Positions 5,909 through 8,388 of a DNA stretch of 8,388 nucleotides are shown piece after piece. Source of the stretch: Endomicrobium sp. (GTDB lineage: Bacteria > Elusimicrobiota > Endomicrobiia > Endomicrobiales > Endomicrobiaceae); the NCBI GenBank assembly GCA_031264895.1, contig JAISDI010000185.1, positions 1-8,388 on the forward strand, in the 5' to 3' direction. The translations under genes and the position numbers were made by a program. The first letter of the stretch is position 1, and the number at the start of each line of letters is the position of its first letter. Under the pieces are notes generated by a model. It was not told where the DNA came from, did no database searches, and saw only the letters and a program-made list of their open reading frames with translations.

Positions 5909-5949
5909 AAAAACCAAGAGGACATTTATTAAACGTCCTCTTGGTTTTT
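5909..5949. terminator. bidirectional rho-independent terminator
   Basis: A perfect 15-base stem, with arms 5909-5923 and 5935-5949 and core CCAAGAGGAC/GTCCTCTTGG, encloses an 11-base loop. It has T-rich tails on both strands: TTTTTAT on plus, TTTTTTC on minus. On the minus strand it backs up the terminator of the outer-membrane protein gene. On the plus strand it would end any transcript from the 5701 promoter-like site. Confidence 0.88.
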
Positions 5950-5975
5950 ATAAAAAGTTAACACAGCCGGCAGAC

Positions 5976-6002
5976 AAAAAAAACCTTGCCTGCAAGGCAA
6001 AG
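5976..6002 (-). terminator. rho-independent terminator of the outer-membrane protein gene
   Basis: Two bases past the stop codon, the minus strand forms CTTTGCC-TTGCA-GGCAAGG (7-base stem with one wobble, 5-base loop) followed directly by eight T. The position and T tract are those of a strong intrinsic terminator. Confidence 0.88.
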
Positions 6003-6004
6003 TT

Positions 6005-6631
6005 TTAAGAATTTCTGGGTCTGCCGAATTTATAACCTACGCCAATGCCGAGCCTGTTGTAAGTTATATCAAACTTATTGATAGCACGACTGCTTTCAAG
6101 CGAAGCATTATAGAAAGCGTAAGTTACGTCAAAAAACAAGCCGAAAGGAAATTCCCAGCCTGTCACAAAAGCATAATAAACTCCGCCTTTTTTATCCCAA
6201 TAGCTTGCTGAATAATCATCTAAATAAACAATGTTATAACCTAGATTGAATCTAAAAAATAATTCGGGAACAGGCTGGACAGGGTTTGTCTGCAAGGATA
6301 GATAAAGAGGCATGAAAAAGAAAGCTTCACCGTCATATTCTTTGTTGTTTGAAGTTCTAATTCTTGGAACCATAACTTCAAAACCGCCGCCGATTTTTAA
6401 ATAATTCCCCAAGCCGCCGATACTTCTAAGATAATCGCCTGAAAGAGTAAAACTCGTATCTACATCATCCGTATGATTGTAATGACTATACCCCGGCGAC
6501 TTGCTTTCAATTTCACCTGAAACGTCAATGCTGGTTCGTAAATTGAACTCAGCAAATAATATACCCCCCCCCCCGACAAAAACTACAGCTGCAATTGCAA
6601 AAACAAACTTTAAAACAAAAGAATTCTTCAT
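6005..6631 (-). CDS. outer-membrane beta-barrel protein, putatively phase-variable
   Basis: This 208-residue protein has a signal peptide: MKNSFVLK, a hydrophobic core (8-26), and likely cleavage after LFA at residue 27. The mature part is made of alternating aromatic and small residues in beta-strand style, such as NYLKIGGGFEVMVP (76-89), EAFFFMPLYLSLQT (102-115), ELFFRFNLGYNIVYL (123-137), GGVYYAFVTGWEFPFGLFFDVTYAFY (149-174), and a closing YNRLGIGVGYKFG (191-203). This fits a small eight-strand barrel of the OmpA/OmpW-like porin-fold class. No specific family is recognised. The ATG at 6631 has AGGAGG four bases upstream. Residues 20-23 are four Gly encoded by a run of 11 G, so length changes would shift the frame inside the signal peptide. 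The gene stands alone, ends in two terminators, and its promoter is not clear-cut. That it is an outer-membrane protein is well supported, its role unknown. Confidence 0.82.
   Translation of the reverse strand: MKNSFVLKFVFAIAAVVFVGGGGILFAEFNLRTSIDVSGEIESKSPGYSHYNHTDDVDTSFTLSGDYLRSIGGLGNYLKIGGGFEVMVPRIRTSNNKEYDGEAFFFMPLYLSLQTNPVQPVPELFFRFNLGYNIVYLDDYSASYWDKKGGVYYAFVTGWEFPFGLFFDVTYAFYNASLESSRAINKFDITYNRLGIGVGYKFGRPRNS
6564..6574 (-). repeat. G11 homopolymer tract in signal-peptide codons
   Basis: Eleven C on the plus strand give eleven G in the coding strand, reading GTC-GGG-GGG-GGG-GGT (Val19, Gly20-23). The present length is in frame. With 12 G the frame ends after 27 residues (Gly4, then Tyr-Ile-Ile-Cys-stop). 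With 10 G it ends after 56. Such long G runs are rare in AT-rich coding DNA and slip readily during replication. Confidence 0.85.
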
Positions 6632-6837
6632 AATACCTCCTATATAAATTTAACTGCCATATAAGTATAGAATTTGCAATGTTTTATATTTATAAAAGTT
6701 TATTTGCAAGCTTTTCACGACAAACGCTGAAAGAAGCGACCTAGTTGCCATACGTTTATCATATAGGTTGATTACGTACAGATAAGTTGAAAAAATTACG
6801 TTTACCGCCGTATTAGAAATATTGATTTGGCAGGTTT
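6632..6837. other. A/T-rich spacer upstream of the outer-membrane protein gene
   Basis: No gene was found. It must hold the promoter of the outer-membrane protein gene (minus strand). The best -10 candidate is TATACT (6669-6664), but no good -35 lies 16-18 bases before it. TTGCAAA occurs twice, about 34 bases apart, in the same area, with TATAAA-type boxes between. A Shine-Dalgarno AGGAGG closes the region before the ATG. Confidence 0.4.
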
Positions 6838-6857
6838 TAGGGCGTGTTCACGCCCTA
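6838..6857 (-). terminator. strong hairpin overlapping the flippase stop codon
   Basis: TAGGGCGTG (6838-6846) and CACGCCCTA (6849-6857) form a perfect nine-base stem with a two-base TT loop in the plus-strand reading. The minus-strand TAG stop of the flippase gene is the first three bases of the stem. No T tract follows on the minus strand (TAAAACC comes next), so it may be an incomplete terminator, an RNA-end protector, or part of a dispersed palindrome. Confidence 0.5.
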
Positions 6858-8150
6858 GCTGCTTTTTGTGGGATTTGTGAAGAATATAAAACCTTTGGCG
6901 CGGATATATTTATATGCCATGATTGAAATGTAAAGTTCGCCGGCTGTCATTATTGCAGCCATGCCGGCATCTTTAAAAGGAATTGCAACGGCAGGTATCA
7001 GCGCGAAACTTATTATTGCCGCCCATGCGGTTATTTTTGCAAAGTTTACTTTCATGCCGAAAGGGTACATTACGTGCATACAGAAAATCATATTTAAAGT
7101 GTATAGAAAAGATACCGGAGAAATTATTTTTAATATAAACGCGGACTCTGCATATTCCGCGCCTAAAAATATCCGTACTATAAAATCCGCTCCGAAAAAA
7201 AGAACTATAGACGCAAAAAGAGCGCTCACTGCCACCAAAAAGCTGTAAGTTCTTAAAAAATATACGGCTTTTTCTTTAGATTCGTTAGCTATTTTGCTCA
7301 TATACGGATATGCCGCCTGCACTACGGGTTCAAACAGCGCTTTTATGGGAAGAAGAATACTCAGCGCAGCCCTGTAATAACCTACAGCCGCATTGCCTGC
7401 TATAAAGCCCAAAATAAAAACGCTTGCGCTAACATATGCGTTTGAAGCAAAATCCGAAATAAAATAATGCCAGCTTCTTTTAAACTGAAAAATTATTCTG
7501 TTTAAAGGCTGGAGTTTAAAACGTATGCCGAACTTTTTATAAATTATCGTTATGCTTGCCACGCCTATTATAAGAGAACATAAAGCGTCCAGAAGCGGCA
7601 CATATAAATAATCGCTTTCGCGGCGGATAAATATAAAAATCGCCGCAACGTACAAACTTTCAAGAATTACATTGAGATAAGCTATGTATTTCATCTTTTC
7701 CATTCCCTGAAAAAACCATGCCGTAAAAAATATGTCGGCAAAAACAATAGAAAAAGCAAAAGCAAAAAGCGGTTTTTCGTCAGAAATTTTCGGAACAAAA
7801 AATATTAAAACAAGAAAAACGAAAAGAAGCGTAAAAGAAATGAGAGCTTTTATTATTATCGCGCACGAGTATATTTCCGTAACTTTGTTTTTGTCGTGTT
7901 TGTGAAGAGCTATTGTTTTTACGGCGGAATAAGAAAAACCGTATTCGACAAAAACGGCAAAAAACTGCGACATGGCCACGGCAAAAGCCGTCAGCCCGAA
8001 TTTTTCTGGAGATAAAATTCTTACGAGATAAGGAATCGGTATGAAAGGTATTACGTATTGCGCTGCCTGCAGAATGGTAAGATAGTACCAGTTTTTGAAA
8101 AGTTTTTTCTTTCTTTTATCGTATGCCGTCTGGGGATCTTTAATTTCCAT
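6855..8150 (-). CDS. Wzx-like polysaccharide flippase (MOP superfamily)
   Basis: This 431-residue polytopic inner-membrane protein has about 12 hydrophobic segments, fitting the polysaccharide-synthesis (RfbX/Wzx) branch of the MOP exporter superfamily and its usual length. Members move undecaprenyl-linked sugar units across the inner membrane for O-antigen or other surface glycans. Family-like features are YLVRILSPEKFGLTAFA (41-57), WFFQGMEKMKYI (145-156), SDFASNAYVSASVFILG (232-248), AAVGYYRAALSI (254-265) and AAYPYMSK (279-286). The first 20 residues are charged and cytoplasmic. The ATG at 8150 has only a weak GAGA before it, with a perfect TATAAT 18-23 bases upstream. It stands alone on its strand with hairpins at both sides. 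It may serve the same glycan as the epimerase and dehydrogenase, but they are 2.7 kb away, with two genes between, and have their own promoter. The superfamily is sure; the substrate is unknown. Confidence 0.88.
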   Translation of the reverse strand: MEIKDPQTAYDKRKKKLFKNWYYLTILQAAQYVIPFIPIPYLVRILSPEKFGLTAFAVAMSQFFAVFVEYGFSYSAVKTIALHKHDKNKVTEIYSCAIIIKALISFTLLFVFLVLIFFVPKISDEKPLFAFAFSIVFADIFFTAWFFQGMEKMKYIAYLNVILESLYVAAIFIFIRRESDYLYVPLLDALCSLIIGVASITIIYKKFGIRFKLQPLNRIIFQFKRSWHYFISDFASNAYVSASVFILGFIAGNAAVGYYRAALSILLPIKALFEPVVQAAYPYMSKIANESKEKAVYFLRTYSFLVAVSALFASIVLFFGADFIVRIFLGAEYAESAFILKIISPVSFLYTLNMIFCMHVMYPFGMKVNFAKITAWAAIISFALIPAVAIPFKDAGMAAIMTAGELYISIMAYKYIRAKGFIFFTNPTKSS

Positions 8151-8151
8151 T

Positions 8152-8168
8152 TGGGTCTCTTTAAAAAA
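8152..8168. repeat. 17-base motif in the flippase leader, second copy at 4315
   Basis: TGGGTCTCTTTAAAAAA fills the space between the flippase start codon and its -10 box, so it would be the whole 5' leader of the transcript. The near-identical copy at 4315-4331 has the same orientation. On the minus strand it reads as A/G-rich AGAGACCCA and supplies the weak ribosome-binding site. Confidence 0.4.
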
Positions 8169-8173
8169 TTATA
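8168..8173 (-). promoter_or_regulatory. -10 box of the flippase gene
   Basis: A perfect TATAAT on the minus strand lies 18-23 bases before the flippase ATG. The best -35 at 17 bases is TTAGAT, a weak match. If used, transcription would start about 10 bases before the ATG, giving an almost leaderless message. Confidence 0.4.
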
Positions 8174-8217
8174 CGATACGTTTATGTTATATCTAAGACG
8201 TCGTCAGCCTGCTGTAA

Positions 8218-8268
8218 GCCCTTGCGGGCGGGGACTAGCAAGTTAGAAAGGCCACAACAAACGGCAAA
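8218..8268 (+). repeat. dispersed hairpin-headed repeat, copy 3
   Basis: It begins with the mini-hairpin GCCC-TTGC-GGGC (8218-8229), then has TAGCAAGTTA (8236-8245) and ends in ACAACAAACGGCAAA. Bases 8242-8268 match the reverse complement of 725-751 at 23 of 27 positions, and the head matches 529-549. It abuts the hairpin repeat that begins at 8269, so two repeat types are joined here. Confidence 0.6.
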
Positions 8269-8300
8269 GTGGATCCCCGACAAAGACACTCGGGGATGAC
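8269..8300 (+). repeat. 32-base palindromic repeat, copy A
   Basis: Arms ATCCCCGA (8273-8280) and TCGGGGAT (8290-8297) make a perfect 8-base stem around a 9-base loop, flanked by GTGG and GAC. An inverted copy lies at 8324-8355 with 26 of 32 bases alike. It looks like a REP/MITE-type unit; no T tract follows directly. Confidence 0.7.
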
Positions 8301-8323
8301 AAAGGAGTAAAATCGTTTTTGTC

Positions 8324-8355
8324 GTCATTCCCGAAAGTTTTTATCGGGAATCCAC
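8324..8355 (-). repeat. 32-base palindromic repeat, copy B (inverted)
   Basis: Arms ATTCCCGA (8327-8334) and TCGGGAAT (8344-8351) keep the same 8-base stem as copy A although one stem pair changed from C-G to T-A. The GTCATTCCCGA...TCGGGAATCCAC form is one I recall as a common dispersed repeat in several bacterial phyla. The remaining 33 bases to the window end show nothing. Confidence 0.7.
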
Positions 8356-8388
8356 GTTAAATATATAAAAATTCAAGTGGGTTGATGA

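Noticed and set aside
6664..6704. Promoter of the outer-membrane protein gene (TTGCAA with TATAAA or TATACT)
   Set aside because: The boxes can be joined only with 15-base or shorter spacing, or have a poor -35, so no definite promoter was called.
8058..8246. 62-codon plus-strand frame across the flippase start
   Set aside because: Its end is read from a dispersed repeat and its beginning is antisense to the flippase gene.
1..8388. tRNA, rRNA or riboswitch
   Set aside because: Scanning the spacers by eye found no cloverleaf, rRNA core or known riboswitch motif.

Overview
The window reads as chromosome of an AT-rich, Gram-negative-type bacterium. All six recognisable genes lie on the minus strand and most deal with the cell envelope: an outer-membrane beta-barrel protein, a polysaccharide flippase, two nucleotide-sugar enzymes, a secreted protein and the start of a sulfatase-type membrane transferase. 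Lysine-rich proteins, the secreted protein type and the dispersed hairpin repeats suggest Elusimicrobiota, perhaps class Endomicrobia. That placement is an inference from general resemblance. I could not test it.

In transcription order (high to low coordinate), the window opens with a block of dispersed repeats (8218-8355). Next come a Wzx-like flippase (8150-6855) whose stop codon sits in a strong hairpin, a 208-residue outer-membrane protein (6631-6005) followed by two terminators, and a gene-poor stretch (6004-5630). A 424-residue secreted protein of unknown function (5629-4355) follows. A well-formed promoter (4254-4226) then starts a tight operon: NAD-dependent sugar epimerase (4195-3230), WbpA-type UDP-sugar 6-dehydrogenase (3210-1909) and recA (1898-822). 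After a 336-base mosaic of repeats (486-821), the last gene (485 to the window edge) is the N-terminal part of an LTA-synthase/sulfatase-like membrane protein.

The epimerase and dehydrogenase together could supply a 4-epimerised UDP-hexuronic acid or UDP-N-acetylhexosaminuronic acid for a surface polysaccharide. The flippase could export lipid-linked units of such a glycan. No glycosyltransferase or polymerase is in view, so this joint pathway is inferred.

The most striking signal is a run of 11 G (coding strand) in the signal-peptide region of the outer-membrane protein gene. A gain or loss of one G truncates the product at 27 or 56 residues, which is the classic layout of a phase-variable surface gene. 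Other points are recA coupled to envelope-sugar genes through a Shine-Dalgarno that overlaps the upstream stop codon, unusual aromatic residues in both RecA DNA-binding loops, and dispersed repeats whose hairpin stems are kept by paired base changes.
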